Shown piece by piece: positions 25,633 to 35,482 of a stretch of DNA of 64,000 bases. The notes beneath the pieces are model-generated. The model saw only the letters and a list, made by a program, of their open reading frames with translations, did no database searches and was not told the origin of the DNA. Source of the DNA: JBMNGO01 sp050949885 (GTDB taxonomy: Bacteria; Bacillota; Syntrophomonadia; Syntrophomonadales; Syntrophomonadaceae); assembly GCA_050949885.1 (NCBI GenBank), contig JBMNGO010000002.1:248001-312000 (forward strand). The letters are read 5' to 3'. Every line of letters starts with the position of its first letter. Positions within the stretch are counted from its first letter, which is position 1. Made by a program: the position numbers and the translations under genes.

Positions 25633-26553
25633 ATGAATTTTGAAAAAAGGCGTAAAACAAACAATGGCCGCTTTACTTTTATCCTTATCCCAAGTATTAC
25701 TGGTACTCCGATACAGCTTAGCCTACCAAGAAAGTACTTGCAGTTTTTGATTGTTGCCGGAGCCCTGTTCATTGCTGCATTTGTTATTGTAACCTGTCTT
25801 TATTATGGGTGTCAGACAGAATTGCGCCAGGTTTATCTTTTGAAGCAAGATAACCAAAAAAAAGAAGAGACTATTCAATTAATGAACGAAGAAATTAATA
25901 GAATAAAACAGCAACAGGTTGACATTGAGAGCAAGCAGCAGCAGATTAAACAGTTAATGGGGATAAAAACAGAAGCTAGTATAACCCCTTCCCGAGGAGG
26001 AGAAGGGGGAGTTGATCTTAAACAGTTACACATGTGGGGAGAATCAAATTTCGATACACTGGCTACTGTTCAATCGATAATAACCCAACTGGATTATCAG
26101 GAAAAAGAACTGGATCAATGGCTCGCCAAGGTCAACCAAGAAGCTGAATACTTCCGCAGTTTGCCTAACCAGTGGCCTGTGGAAGGAAGTATAACATCTC
26201 CTTATGGCTGGAGAAAAAACCCCTTTGGTGGAAGCCTGACCAGTTTTCATAATGGCATTGATATTGCTAATAACGTGGGGACACCAGTCTTGGCAGCAGG
26301 TGACGGTGTAGTAATTAGTGCCGGATGGCAGGGCGCTTATGGGAAAATGGTGGTAATTGACCATGGTTACGGGATAAAAACCAAATATGGTCATAACTCA
26401 TCAATAAAGGTAAATGTGGGGGATAAAGTGAAAAAAGGGCAGGTAATAGCTTTGCTTGGCAATACTGGGCGAAGTACTGGGCCACATGTGCATTTTACAG
26501 TTGAAAAAGGCGGCAATACCCAGGACCCTTTAATATATTTGCCATCCAGATAA
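25633..26553 (+). CDS. M23 family metallopeptidase, membrane-anchored
   Basis: A 306-residue protein. A basic cytoplasmic start is followed by one membrane segment (about 35-57, LIVAGALFIAAFVIV), a Gln/Glu-rich coiled coil (about 65-115), and a C-terminal LytM/M23 domain. Zinc ligands are the His and Asp of HNGIDIA and the last His of HVHF, with YGHN between them. Such proteins cut peptidoglycan or activate amidases during growth or sporulation. The ATG at 25633 follows GGGGCGGAG. It lies next to a bactofilin gene, a frequent pairing linked to local cell-wall shaping. Confidence 0.9.
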   Translation: MNFEKRRKTNNGRFTFILIPSITGTPIQLSLPRKYLQFLIVAGALFIAAFVIVTCLYYGCQTELRQVYLLKQDNQKKEETIQLMNEEINRIKQQQVDIESKQQQIKQLMGIKTEASITPSRGGEGGVDLKQLHMWGESNFDTLATVQSIITQLDYQEKELDQWLAKVNQEAEYFRSLPNQWPVEGSITSPYGWRKNPFGGSLTSFHNGIDIANNVGTPVLAAGDGVVISAGWQGAYGKMVVIDHGYGIKTKYGHNSSIKVNVGDKVKKGQVIALLGNTGRSTGPHVHFTVEKGGNTQDPLIYLPSR

Positions 26554-26574
26554 TATGGGAGATTAGATGATAAT

Positions 26575-26958
26575 ATGGGAGTATTAGGTATGATTAAAAA
26601 AAATAACGGTAGCTATCAGGGCATTGAAAGTCTTATTCCTTCAGGAGTTGAGATTAAGGGAGACATAATAGCACAAGGATCAATACGGCTGGATGGAATT
26701 TTGGAAGGGACTTTAAATATTAAAGGAGATTTGGTTTTGGGTAAAAATGGCCACATAAAAGGTCAAGTGTTTGCAACTAACATAATCGTAGCAGGTACCA
26801 TTGAAGGCCACATAACTGCCCAAGGCCGGGTAGAACTCACTTCTACCGGAGCCATGATTGGTGACATTATTACCAATACTATTACCATTGAAGAAGGCGG
26901 CATGTTAGAAGGTACCTCCAAAATGATCCGGGAAAAACCAACTCAAGAACAAAGCTAA
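26575..26958 (+). CDS. Bactofilin (polymer-forming cytoskeletal protein)
   Basis: A 127-residue protein whose core (about 18-115) is a run of short Gly- and Ile-rich beta-helix turns such as IKGDLVLGKNGHIKGQV, typical of the bactofilin/DUF583 family that forms filaments and positions wall enzymes. A second ATG at 26590 has a better-placed GGGAG and may be the true start. It lies 21 nt after the M23 gene, so the two probably act together. Confidence 0.88.
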   Translation: MGVLGMIKKNNGSYQGIESLIPSGVEIKGDIIAQGSIRLDGILEGTLNIKGDLVLGKNGHIKGQVFATNIIVAGTIEGHITAQGRVELTSTGAMIGDIITNTITIEEGGMLEGTSKMIREKPTQEQS

Positions 26959-26980
26959 AGGATCACCTCGGAAAGCACTT

Positions 26981-27017
26981 ATTAAGGCTGAATTGACATT
27001 CAGCCTTAATTTATTTA
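26981..27017 (+). terminator. Terminator between bactofilin and yyaC
   Basis: A perfect 13-bp stem (ATTAAGGCTGAAT with ATTCAGCCTTAAT, loop TGAC) is followed by a T-rich tail. It lies between convergent genes. Confidence 0.8.
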
Positions 27018-27049
27018 TGGATGGTTTTACATAGCAAATAATTTTGCTT

Positions 27050-27646
27050 CTAGCTACATTCCTGATTAAGCTTTAGTTTTTCTAACCGGAGATGGGCTAA
27101 AAAAAGGGATCTGACTATAACCTCAGCCATCTGATACACTATGTATAGCCGGGTATTTTGCAGAACCATATGTTCCAGCATACCTCCGCAGTTTACTACC
27201 CCAGAAATGTGAAAGTCCCCCACCGGGGGCAGGACTTTTTGCAGGGCTGTACCGGGTCTAATGCTGCCCTCCTTTATGTTTATAAAGCCAATACGGTGGG
27301 GCTTTCCAAGGCAAGCATCTATAGCGACAATCAGCGGGCTTTTAAAATCCCGGTTGATTTCCCCTATCACATCTCCCAAATTAATGGCGTGGGCGGGATT
27401 TTCCAGAGTACCGAATATATTGGCCCGGGGAAGCAATCCTTTTAATAATGTTCCTACCAGGGGCCCCAAACAATCTCCCGTGGCTCTGTCCGTACCTATA
27501 CAAAGGTAGACTGGCTCTCTAGAAAAATCGGGAACTGTTTTTGTTATCAGGGAGACTATAGCCTGTTCCATCTTGGCCAGACAACCAGGCTCTTCATAGT
27601 GATACGAATAATCCTCCTTTTGGAAATACTCGCTTATGGGCCGCAA
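27050..27646 (-). CDS. yyaC: Spore protease YyaC (DUF1256)
   Basis: A 198-residue protein of the YyaC family, related in fold to the germination protease GPR. Family marks are CIGTDRATGDCLGPLVG, NPAHAINL, VAIDACLG and PPVGDFHISGVVNCGGML. Members are expressed in sporulation; their substrate is unsettled. It is one of the clearest signs here of an endospore former. It is the only minus-strand gene between 16.5 and 38 kb. Confidence 0.88.
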   Translation of the reverse strand: MRPISEYFQKEDYSYHYEEPGCLAKMEQAIVSLITKTVPDFSREPVYLCIGTDRATGDCLGPLVGTLLKGLLPRANIFGTLENPAHAINLGDVIGEINRDFKSPLIVAIDACLGKPHRIGFINIKEGSIRPGTALQKVLPPVGDFHISGVVNCGGMLEHMVLQNTRLYIVYQMAEVIVRSLFLAHLRLEKLKLNQECS

Positions 27647-27750
27647 AGAAACCCCTCCTAAATAATACTGTTCGTTATATTTATTGTGACCACTGGGAAT
27701 ATTTTTATGCTGTATTTAAGAATAAACAGGAATAATTATGAAATAGTACG

Positions 27751-28863
27751 GTGTATTCGGATAAGGGGGAAAAGGTTACGATAAAGGCAAGGCTTATGCT
27801 AGTGATGGGATATTTGGGAGCAGTGGTAGGGGCGGGGTTTGCTTCGGGGCAGGAAATTATGCAGTTCTTTGTGAATTTTGGGATATATGGCTTCACAGGG
27901 AGTATGATGGCTACCTCATTATTTGCGTTATTGGGGGGGCTCTTGTTGTATACTACGCACAAGTATAAGGTTTATAATTATCAGGATCTCCTGGGATGTT
28001 TGTTGGGCCGCCGAATGGGAAAAACCATTGACAGCATGATAGCTTTATTTCTTTTTCTAGGTATTAGCACCATGCTGTCAGCCAGTGGGGCAGTATTCTC
28101 TGAGCATTTATATCTTTCCAAATATTGCGGAGTCTTCTTAGCCTATGTCCTGATTATGGTATTTCTGGCCACAGGAAAGAACGGGCTAATTTTCTCCTAC
28201 AACCTTCTGGTACCAATAAAATTAGTCTTCTTGCTATTAATAACTGGCTATGCGGCAATAATTATGGAGGTGGACAAGGTTGACAGACTAACAACTTATA
28301 CAGCTTCGTCAGATGCTATACTTTGGCCTGTTGCCGCCCTTTTATATGTAGCTTACAATTTTGCCCTGGCCATGGTGGTTTTAACTGAATACACCTCGGT
28401 TTCCAACCCCCGCCATGGGATAATGGGAGCCATGTGGGGAGGGCTGGTTCTGGGAGTTCTAGTAATACTATCTTATCTGTCCCTTAGTAAATACCTTCCA
28501 CAAATTGCGCAATACCAAGTGCCAATGTTGTATATTACTGGGAGGATTTCTATAGAGGTTAAGGCAATCTATTCGTTGGTTTTGTGGGTGGGAATATTAA
28601 CCACAGCCTTTGCCAATGCTTATGGCTTCGCACAGCGGCTAGCTAGATTAACCGGATTAAAATACCAGGCCTGCCTTTTTGCAAGTGTAACCCTGGCTTT
28701 ACCATTGGCCACCCAAAGCTTTTCCAGCTTAGTAGGAAAAATCTATCCGCTGTTTGGCCTGCTAGGATTAGTAATTGTGGGGGCTTTAATAACTAAGCCA
28801 ACAAAAGACATGTTAATACAATTGTATTATAATATAGGCAGCCATAGCCACCCCAGGAGGTAA
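27751..28863 (+). CDS. YkvI-like membrane transporter
   Basis: A membrane protein of about 370 residues with roughly ten hydrophobic segments. The first contains GAVVGAGFASGQEIMQFF, the unwound-helix motif seen in YkvI proteins of the APC/LeuT-like superfamily. The substrate is unknown. The listed GTG at 27751 lacks a clear ribosome binding site; an ATG at 27796 with AAAGG 8 nt before it is an alternative that would still keep the first membrane segment. It ends 3 nt before selA, so the two may be co-transcribed. Confidence 0.8.
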   Translation: MYSDKGEKVTIKARLMLVMGYLGAVVGAGFASGQEIMQFFVNFGIYGFTGSMMATSLFALLGGLLLYTTHKYKVYNYQDLLGCLLGRRMGKTIDSMIALFLFLGISTMLSASGAVFSEHLYLSKYCGVFLAYVLIMVFLATGKNGLIFSYNLLVPIKLVFLLLITGYAAIIMEVDKVDRLTTYTASSDAILWPVAALLYVAYNFALAMVVLTEYTSVSNPRHGIMGAMWGGLVLGVLVILSYLSLSKYLPQIAQYQVPMLYITGRISIEVKAIYSLVLWVGILTTAFANAYGFAQRLARLTGLKYQACLFASVTLALPLATQSFSSLVGKIYPLFGLLGLVIVGALITKPTKDMLIQLYYNIGSHSHPRR

Positions 28864-28866
28864 TAA

Positions 28867-30297
28867 ATGGAAATAATGAGAAGAATTCCATCTGTTGATG
28901 ATTTACTCTCTATGTCACCTTTACAGGAGATTTTGGAAGAATATCAGAGAGGATTTGTTGTTAGTCTTGTCAGACAGGCGGTGCAAGAAGTCAGAGATGA
29001 AATACTAAAGGGCGAAAAGGACTATGAAAAAATTGATCTCGCTTCACTTATTGTTGGTAAGGTAAAGGGAAAATTGGAACGCATAAAAGCAGGAACTTTA
29101 CGCCAGGTAATTAATGGGACGGGAGTGGTACTTCATACCAATTTGGGAAGAGCTCCCTTGGGGTATAGAGCAGTAGAAAAGGTACAGGAAATGTCTTGCC
29201 GATATAATAATCTGGAGTTTAACCTGAAAGAGGGAGAAAGAGGTTCCAGGTATGAGCATGTGGAGGATTTATTGACCCTTCTCACCGGGGCTGAAGCGGG
29301 ATTGGTGGTTAATAATAATGCTGCTGCAGTATTGCTGGCATTGACTGCGGTGGCTAGACAGGGGGAAGTAATCGTCTCCCGGGGCCAGTTGGTGGAAATC
29401 GGGGGCGCTTTTCGCATACCTGAAGTAATGAAACTGAGCGGTGCCCAACTGGTGGAAGTGGGGACAACCAATCGTACTTACCTGGATGACTATGCCAGAG
29501 CTATTAACGATAAAACCACTCTGCTTTTTGCTGCTCATACTTCCAACTATAAGATAATTGGGTTTAGTCAGGAAGTAGAACTGGCTTCGCTGGTAAACCT
29601 GGGCAAAAAACATAGCCTGCCGGTCATGCAGGATTTGGGGAGCGGAATTCTACTGGAACTAACCGAATGGGGACTTAAAGATGAACCAACTGTGCAGCAA
29701 TGTGTAGCATCAGGGGTGGATATTATTACTTTTAGCGGGGATAAACTGTTAGGAGGACCCCAAGCGGGTATTATTGTAGGGAGAAAAAGTTTTATTGAGG
29801 CAATGAAGAAAAATCAGTTGCTAAGAGCCCTGCGGGTAGATAAGCTTACTATCGCAGCCCTCGAAGAAACCCTTATCCAGTACCTGAAAAACCGGCCGGA
29901 AAAAGAAATACCGATTTTACGCATGTTAACATCCTCAGATAGTGAGCTGTATCAAAGGGCAGAAAGGCTATGTTCTTTGCTAAGGGATGAGTTAAAAGGA
30001 AGTGAAATGGTGGACCAACTTCAAATGGTACATTTAGAGGACATGGTGGGAGGAGGAGCCTACCCAGCGCTAAGCCTTCCCGGGTATGGGGTACAGATAA
30101 AATTTAACCGTATAAGCTTGGAGAAAGCAGCAGAAACTCTAAGGTTAATGGATCCAGCCATTGTAACCCGGCGCAAAGGAGACACCATGCTAATAAGCGT
30201 AAGAACGCTCTTCCCGGAAGATCTGCCTATAATAGCTAAATCCCTTGCTAAAATCAGTAAAGAGCATGGGCCGGATGGGGAGCAACCTGGGAGGTGA
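28867..30297 (+). CDS. selA: L-seryl-tRNA(Sec) selenium transferase
   Basis: A PLP enzyme that converts Ser-tRNA(Sec) to Sec-tRNA(Sec) with selenophosphate. The 476-residue length is usual. Visible are INGTGVVLHTNLGRAPL, EFNLKEGERGSRY, NNNAAAVLLAL, and the PLP lysine in FSGDKLLGGPQAG. The ATG at 28867 follows AGGAGG. It is followed 4 nt later by selB. Confidence 0.96.
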   Translation: MEIMRRIPSVDDLLSMSPLQEILEEYQRGFVVSLVRQAVQEVRDEILKGEKDYEKIDLASLIVGKVKGKLERIKAGTLRQVINGTGVVLHTNLGRAPLGYRAVEKVQEMSCRYNNLEFNLKEGERGSRYEHVEDLLTLLTGAEAGLVVNNNAAAVLLALTAVARQGEVIVSRGQLVEIGGAFRIPEVMKLSGAQLVEVGTTNRTYLDDYARAINDKTTLLFAAHTSNYKIIGFSQEVELASLVNLGKKHSLPVMQDLGSGILLELTEWGLKDEPTVQQCVASGVDIITFSGDKLLGGPQAGIIVGRKSFIEAMKKNQLLRALRVDKLTIAALEETLIQYLKNRPEKEIPILRMLTSSDSELYQRAERLCSLLRDELKGSEMVDQLQMVHLEDMVGGGAYPALSLPGYGVQIKFNRISLEKAAETLRLMDPAIVTRRKGDTMLISVRTLFPEDLPIIAKSLAKISKEHGPDGEQPGR

Positions 30298-30301
30298 AAT
30301 A

Positions 30302-32203
30302 TTGAAGCGAGTCATAATCGGTACCGCAGGACATATTGATCATGGCAAAACCACCCTGGTGAAGGCCTTAACAGGAATTGAAACGGACCGTCTCAAGGAG
30401 GAAAAAAAGCGGGGAATATCCATAGAGTTAGGGTTTGCTCCGTTCCTGCTACCAGATGGGCAAAGAGCCGCCATTGTTGATGTACCAGGGCATGAGCGCT
30501 TTATAAAACAGATGCTGGCCGGTTCCTCTGGCATAGATTTGGTTCTTTTAACCATAGCCGCAGATGAAGGTGTTATGCCTCAGACACGAGAACATATGGA
30601 TATTATAAATCTGCTGGGAGTAGAAAAAGGTATAGTTGTCATAACCAAAAAAGATCTGGTAGACGAGGAGTGGCTTTTTCTTATTCAGGAAGAAATTCGG
30701 GAATATCTGGCTGATACTATTTTAAAGGATGCTCCGATTATTCCTGTGTCAGCTTTTACAGGCGAAGGGATGGACGAGTTAAAGCAAATGATGAGCGACC
30801 TAGCCCAAAATGTTGTGGAAAAGCCGGTCTTCGGACAAGCACGGATACCTATAGACAGAGTATTTACCATGCCCGGTTTTGGAACCGTTATTACAGGAAC
30901 TCTTTGGTCTGGACAAATAAAGGTTGGGGATACTCTGGAGCTAATGCCGGGAAAACGGCTGGTTAAGGTTAGAACCCTGCAGGTGCACAACCAAAAGGTT
31001 GACACTGCCTATGCAGGGCAAAGGGTGGCGGTAAACTTACAGGGAATAGAAGTAGCGCAAGTGGATAGGGGTTTTGTGCTGGCTTCGCCGGGATTGCTAA
31101 AGCCTGCCCGCCGCATCAACACCAGGTTTACTTTGCTCAAATCCGCCCGGCGTCCATTAAGAAACTGGAGCCGCATAAGATTCCATTTGGGAACCAATGA
31201 AACCCTTGGGAGGCTGGTATTGCTTGATCGGGAGGAGTTAAAACCAGGACAGGAAACATATGCTCACATAGTATTGGAAACCCCCATTGTTTGCTGCAAA
31301 GGAGATCCTTTTGTAATACGATTTTATTCTCCTCCAGCAACAATTGGAGGCGGGCGGGTTATCGAAGAATATGCCAGCCGCGCCAAGCGTTATAATTCGG
31401 AGTTGATCAATCATCTAAAAATTAAAGAACGAGGATCCCTTGAGGATCTCATCCTGCAGCAGATAGAGCTCTATCCCCAGAATATTCTTACTATTGAAGA
31501 GCTAGCCAATAAAACAGGAGCGGCCAAGGAGGAGATAGTTGAAAAAATATCCTTACTGATTAAGCGGCAAAAGGCCGTAGAGATAAAAAGAGGAGAATAC
31601 ATCAGCAAGGTCGGTTTGGATAGTATCATTAGTACCATCACTGCCCAGCTGGAAAAATACCATAGAGAATTTCCGTTGCGGCAGGGATATCCGCGGGAAG
31701 ATATACGCAGCAGATTTTTTAGCTGGTTAAATGTCAAGGAATTTAATAGCATATTACAATATATAGAAGAAAATCAGGGTCTGGTATGTATCAATAATCA
31801 CCTGAAGCTGGTTACTCACAGCCCTCTGCCTGGGACCCAGGAGTTGCAGCTGCTGACTAAAATTATGGAAAAATTCAACGAAAATATGTTTTCTCCACCA
31901 ACATTGGAAGAAATTAAAAAGGACTTAGCCGTAGAAGATGACCTATTCGAAGAGTTAATATATTATTTAACTGACCAGGGAAGCCTGATCAGGGTAAAAC
32001 AAGAGGTGTGGTTTTCCACCCAGGCGGTGGAAGAAGCCCGCAAGCGGCTGGATAATTACTTTGAAAAGGAGCAGGAATTGAGTTTAGGTACGGCTCGTGA
32101 TCTGTTCGATACCAGCAGAAAATATGCACTGCCATTAATGGAGTACTTTGATCGGACTAGGTTTACCCGGAGGGTAGGGGACTTACGAGTTCGATCCAAC
32201 TAA
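30302..32203 (+). CDS. selB: Selenocysteine-specific elongation factor SelB
   Basis: A GTPase that carries Sec-tRNA(Sec) to UGA codons marked by a SECIS hairpin. The 633-residue protein has G1 GTAGHIDHGKTT at residues 7-18, DVPGHERFIKQM and TKKD; then EF-Tu-like beta-barrel domains; then C-terminal winged-helix domains (about 380-633) that bind the SECIS RNA. The TTG at 30302 follows GGGAGGTGAAATA and gives the family N-terminus KRVIIGTAGHIDHGK. Confidence 0.96.
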   Translation: MKRVIIGTAGHIDHGKTTLVKALTGIETDRLKEEKKRGISIELGFAPFLLPDGQRAAIVDVPGHERFIKQMLAGSSGIDLVLLTIAADEGVMPQTREHMDIINLLGVEKGIVVITKKDLVDEEWLFLIQEEIREYLADTILKDAPIIPVSAFTGEGMDELKQMMSDLAQNVVEKPVFGQARIPIDRVFTMPGFGTVITGTLWSGQIKVGDTLELMPGKRLVKVRTLQVHNQKVDTAYAGQRVAVNLQGIEVAQVDRGFVLASPGLLKPARRINTRFTLLKSARRPLRNWSRIRFHLGTNETLGRLVLLDREELKPGQETYAHIVLETPIVCCKGDPFVIRFYSPPATIGGGRVIEEYASRAKRYNSELINHLKIKERGSLEDLILQQIELYPQNILTIEELANKTGAAKEEIVEKISLLIKRQKAVEIKRGEYISKVGLDSIISTITAQLEKYHREFPLRQGYPREDIRSRFFSWLNVKEFNSILQYIEENQGLVCINNHLKLVTHSPLPGTQELQLLTKIMEKFNENMFSPPTLEEIKKDLAVEDDLFEELIYYLTDQGSLIRVKQEVWFSTQAVEEARKRLDNYFEKEQELSLGTARDLFDTSRKYALPLMEYFDRTRFTRRVGDLRVRSN

Positions 32204-32372
32204 GAGAGGGAAAAAACAAAAAAATTTTAAATAGCAGGACTTACAAGGTAAATACCGAATCAAAAAATGATATAATAGCCACGGTGTTTTATTTTGGGAT
32301 GGTAATTATCAATCAAGATGTTAGTATGTCTTAGACAGACATATTAAACATAAAAAAAGAGGAGGTAAAGAG
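32204..32372 (+). promoter_or_regulatory. livK upstream region with promoter and inverted repeat
   Basis: TATAAT at 32271-32276 is a likely -10, without a clear -35 at 17 nt. Downstream, TATGTCT and AGACATA flank a 5-nt spacer (32325-32343), a 7-bp inverted repeat in the untranslated leader that could be an operator or an RNA hairpin. AGAGGAGG precedes the livK start. Confidence 0.45.
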
Positions 32373-33548
32373 ATGAGGGCAAACAAAAAGCTGACACTCC
32401 TTGTGCTGGCCTTATTCCTGATTGTTGCGATTGCTGGCTGCGGAGGGAAAGAATCCGATCAGCCTGCCAAGGATGCACCCATTTTGGTAGGAATCAACTG
32501 TGAACTCTCCGGTGCTGTAGCAAGTTACGGAACCAATGCCAAGGATGGTGCCGTGCTGGCGATTGAGCAGGTTAATGCGGCTGGAGGAGTGTTGGGGAAA
32601 CAACTTAAGGAAGAGATTAGGGACTGTAAGTCTGTGGCTGATGAAGCCATGGTAGTCAGTGCAGCATTGGCAGGTGAAGGAATTGTTGCACAGATTGGTC
32701 CTTTGACCAGTGGAAATGTTCAAGGAGCAACCCCGGTAATGTTAGAAAACCAGATACCTCTAATTGCTCCTGCGGCAACCGCAGTTAATGTTACTGTTGA
32801 CGAGAAAACTGGGGAAACCCTTGAATATATTTTTAGAGTTTGCTTCATTGATCCTTTCCAGGGAACCCTGATGGCCCAGTTTGCTGCTGAAGAACTGGGA
32901 GTCAAGACAGCCGCTATTTATGGAGATGCTTCCAGTGACTATGCTAAAGGGCTGGCAGAATACTTTAAAAAGACCTTTGAAGAAAAAGGCGGCACAATAA
33001 TAGCTGAGGAAGGCTTTGTCAAAGGGGACCGGGATTTTAAAGCTACCTTGACCAAGATCAGAGGGCAAAACCCTGAATTCATTTATGTACCAGGTTATTA
33101 CGAAGAAGTAGCTCCCCTGATTAAACAAGCTCGCGACCTGGGAATAAATGTACCTATGGGTGGATGTGACGGATGGGATTCTCCTGATCTGGTGGATGTA
33201 GCCGGTGCCGAGGCCCTGAATAATACTTATTATACCAACCACTATTCCGCGCAGGATACCGATCCCAAAGTGGTGGATTTCGTCAAAGCTTATAAGGAAA
33301 AATACGGAAAAGACCCAGATGCTTTTGCCGCCCTGGGATATGATTCAGTCCAGCTGCTGGTAGCTGCTCTTAATGCTGCCGGGGAGGCTGATCCTGTGAA
33401 GGTAAAAGATGCTCTGGCAGATATTACCGATTTTGAAGGTGTAACCGGCAAAATGAGCATCGACGAACAACATAACCCTGTAAAAGCTGGAGTTATTATT
33501 GAATTCGTTGATGGTAATCAGGTAATGAAGACAAGAATTCAGCCATAA
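32373..33548 (+). CDS. livK: Branched-chain amino acid ABC transporter, substrate-binding lipoprotein
   Basis: A 391-residue lipoprotein. The signal peptide ends in the lipobox IAGC near residue 23. The rest is a type I periplasmic-binding fold of the Leu/Ile/Val family (ILVGINCELSGAVASYG, AAGGVLGKQL, IAPAATAVNVT, ALGYDSVQLL). It captures branched-chain or other hydrophobic amino acids and feeds LivHMGF. A terminator-like hairpin just after the stop probably lowers expression of the genes behind it. Confidence 0.92.
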   Translation: MRANKKLTLLVLALFLIVAIAGCGGKESDQPAKDAPILVGINCELSGAVASYGTNAKDGAVLAIEQVNAAGGVLGKQLKEEIRDCKSVADEAMVVSAALAGEGIVAQIGPLTSGNVQGATPVMLENQIPLIAPAATAVNVTVDEKTGETLEYIFRVCFIDPFQGTLMAQFAAEELGVKTAAIYGDASSDYAKGLAEYFKKTFEEKGGTIIAEEGFVKGDRDFKATLTKIRGQNPEFIYVPGYYEEVAPLIKQARDLGINVPMGGCDGWDSPDLVDVAGAEALNNTYYTNHYSAQDTDPKVVDFVKAYKEKYGKDPDAFAALGYDSVQLLVAALNAAGEADPVKVKDALADITDFEGVTGKMSIDEQHNPVKAGVIIEFVDGNQVMKTRIQP

Positions 33549-33559
33549 TGATAAAAATG

Positions 33560-33579
33560 GGGGGATTCCCCCCTTTTTA
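33560..33579 (+). terminator. Partial terminator between livK and livH
   Basis: GGGGGG-ATT-CCCCCC is followed by five T. Placed inside the operon, it fits the usual need for more binding protein than permease. Confidence 0.75.
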
Positions 33580-33587
33580 TCTGTAAG

Positions 33588-34487
33588 ATGAAGGATGTGG
33601 CAATTTTGCAAGAATTTATGCAACAAATGATAAATGGATTATCTCTAGGATCAATATATGCCCTGATTGCACTTGGATATACAATGGTTTATGGAATTAT
33701 TATGTTAATCAATTTCGCCCATGGTGATATTATGATGGTTGGTGCATATGTAGGGTTTTTTTCTATAGCTGTATTAGGCAACAATGTCGTGGTGGCTATG
33801 TTATTTGCCATGGTGACCTGTGCGGTTTTGGGAGTACTTATAGAAAAGATTGCCTACAAGCCCCTCCGCAATTCTACTAGAATTGCCGCCCTTATTACAG
33901 CTATAGGGGTATCACTGTTTCTGGAATATACATTTGTGTTTTTATTCACTCCGCAGCAGAGAATTTTTCCCCATGATGCATTCCCGGCTGCCAATTATAA
34001 TGTCCTGGGATTAATAGTATCTAACAAAGATATCTTTATTTTTATTTCCGCTGTAATTATTATGATAGTTTTGCAGTTTATTATTAAAAAGACCAAGACC
34101 GGAAAAGCTATGCGGGCTGTTTCCCTTGATAAAGAGGCCGCCGTTTTAATGGGCATCAATGTTGACCGGATAATATCTATTACATTTGCCATAGGATCGT
34201 CCATGGCTGCAGCTGCCGGTGTAATGATCGGTTTATACTACAACACCATTAATCCCCTTATGGGAATAATTCCCGGACTCAAGGCTTTTGTGGCCGCTGT
34301 ACTGGGTGGGATTGGACTGATTCCCGGAGCGATGGTGGGCGGATTTGTTATGGGAATATTGGAAACACTGGTCAGCGGATATGGAAATAGTATGTACAGG
34401 GATGCCGTGGCGTTTGGAGTGTTAATTCTGATACTGCTAATCAAGCCTACCGGGCTGTTCGGAAAAAATACCGGTGAAAAAGTGTAG
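33588..34487 (+). CDS. livH: Branched-chain amino acid ABC transporter permease LivH
   Basis: A permease of about 299 residues with eight or so membrane segments. It shows GLSLGSIYALIALGYTMVYG and INFAHGDIMMVGAY, both typical of LivH, and the EAA-like loop KEAAVLMGINVDRII. The ATG at 33588 has only a weak ribosome binding site; TTG 33606 and ATG 33618 are alternatives. It pairs with LivM to form the channel. Confidence 0.93.
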   Translation: MKDVAILQEFMQQMINGLSLGSIYALIALGYTMVYGIIMLINFAHGDIMMVGAYVGFFSIAVLGNNVVVAMLFAMVTCAVLGVLIEKIAYKPLRNSTRIAALITAIGVSLFLEYTFVFLFTPQQRIFPHDAFPAANYNVLGLIVSNKDIFIFISAVIIMIVLQFIIKKTKTGKAMRAVSLDKEAAVLMGINVDRIISITFAIGSSMAAAAGVMIGLYYNTINPLMGIIPGLKAFVAAVLGGIGLIPGAMVGGFVMGILETLVSGYGNSMYRDAVAFGVLILILLIKPTGLFGKNTGEKV

Positions 34488-34495
34488 GTGAAATT

Positions 34496-35482
34496 ATGGA
34501 AACAAAAAAGACAAGTATAACGCAGTTTATTATACAGGTAATGCTTTTAGCGGCACTTTTCACCCTGGTGCAGTATTTGATCAGCGCTAATATATTGAAG
34601 CAATACTACCAGATAACCCTAACGTCTTTATGTATTAATATAATATTGGCGGTTAGCCTCAATCTCATAAACGGGTTTACCGGCCAATTATCCCTGGGGC
34701 ACGCTGGATTCATGGCGGTAGGAGCCTATGTAGCTGTTGTGTGCACTAAACTGCTGGGGTTGCCGTTTATGGTGGGATTAATTCTGGGATGCTTGGGGGC
34801 AGGATTGGCAGGGTTTATTATCGGGGTACCTACTTTGCGTCTCAAAGGGGATTACCTGGCTATTGCAACTTTGGGTTTTGGAGAAATAATAAGAGTGGTT
34901 TTGCAAAACATAGATTATGTGGGCGGACCAGCCGGCATGGGAGGTATTCCTAAAGAAACCACATGGCTGATCCTATTTTTGGCTACCCTTGTTACTATTA
35001 TTGTAATTCAAAACATTATGAACTCCAGTTACGGCAGAGCCATTGTCTCAATCCGGGAAGACGAAATTGCGGCAGAGATTATGGGGATAAATACTACCAA
35101 ATATAAGATAATAGCCTTTGTTATTGGGGCATCTTTCGCAGGCCTAGCAGGGGTTTTGTATGCACATTATTTTTATATTATTAAACCGGAGACCTTTAAT
35201 TTTCTCAAATCCTTTGACATTCTGGTAATGGTGGTTTTGGGAGGGTTGGGCAGTACCACGGGGGCAGTCATTGCAGCCACATTTATTACCGTATTAAATG
35301 CCGCCTTGCAATCATTTCCGGCTATTAGGATGATTATTTATGCCTCCATTCTAATTTTGGTAATGATATACCGTCCCCAGGGGTTGATGGGAAATAGGGA
35401 ACTGACAAGAAAGACTCTTTCCGGATTTTGGGGAGGAAGAAATGAATCAGCAACAGAATCTACCACTTCTAAAAATAGCTAA
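34496..35482 (+). CDS. livM: Branched-chain amino acid ABC transporter permease LivM
   Basis: A 328-residue permease with about nine membrane segments. Family marks are INGFTGQLSLGHAGFMAVGAY, GVPTLRLKGDYLAIATLGFGE and REDEIAAEIMGIN. It is the second half of the channel. The C-terminal 41 nt overlap the start of livG. Confidence 0.93.
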   Translation: METKKTSITQFIIQVMLLAALFTLVQYLISANILKQYYQITLTSLCINIILAVSLNLINGFTGQLSLGHAGFMAVGAYVAVVCTKLLGLPFMVGLILGCLGAGLAGFIIGVPTLRLKGDYLAIATLGFGEIIRVVLQNIDYVGGPAGMGGIPKETTWLILFLATLVTIIVIQNIMNSSYGRAIVSIREDEIAAEIMGINTTKYKIIAFVIGASFAGLAGVLYAHYFYIIKPETFNFLKSFDILVMVVLGGLGSTTGAVIAATFITVLNAALQSFPAIRMIIYASILILVMIYRPQGLMGNRELTRKTLSGFWGGRNESATESTTSKNS

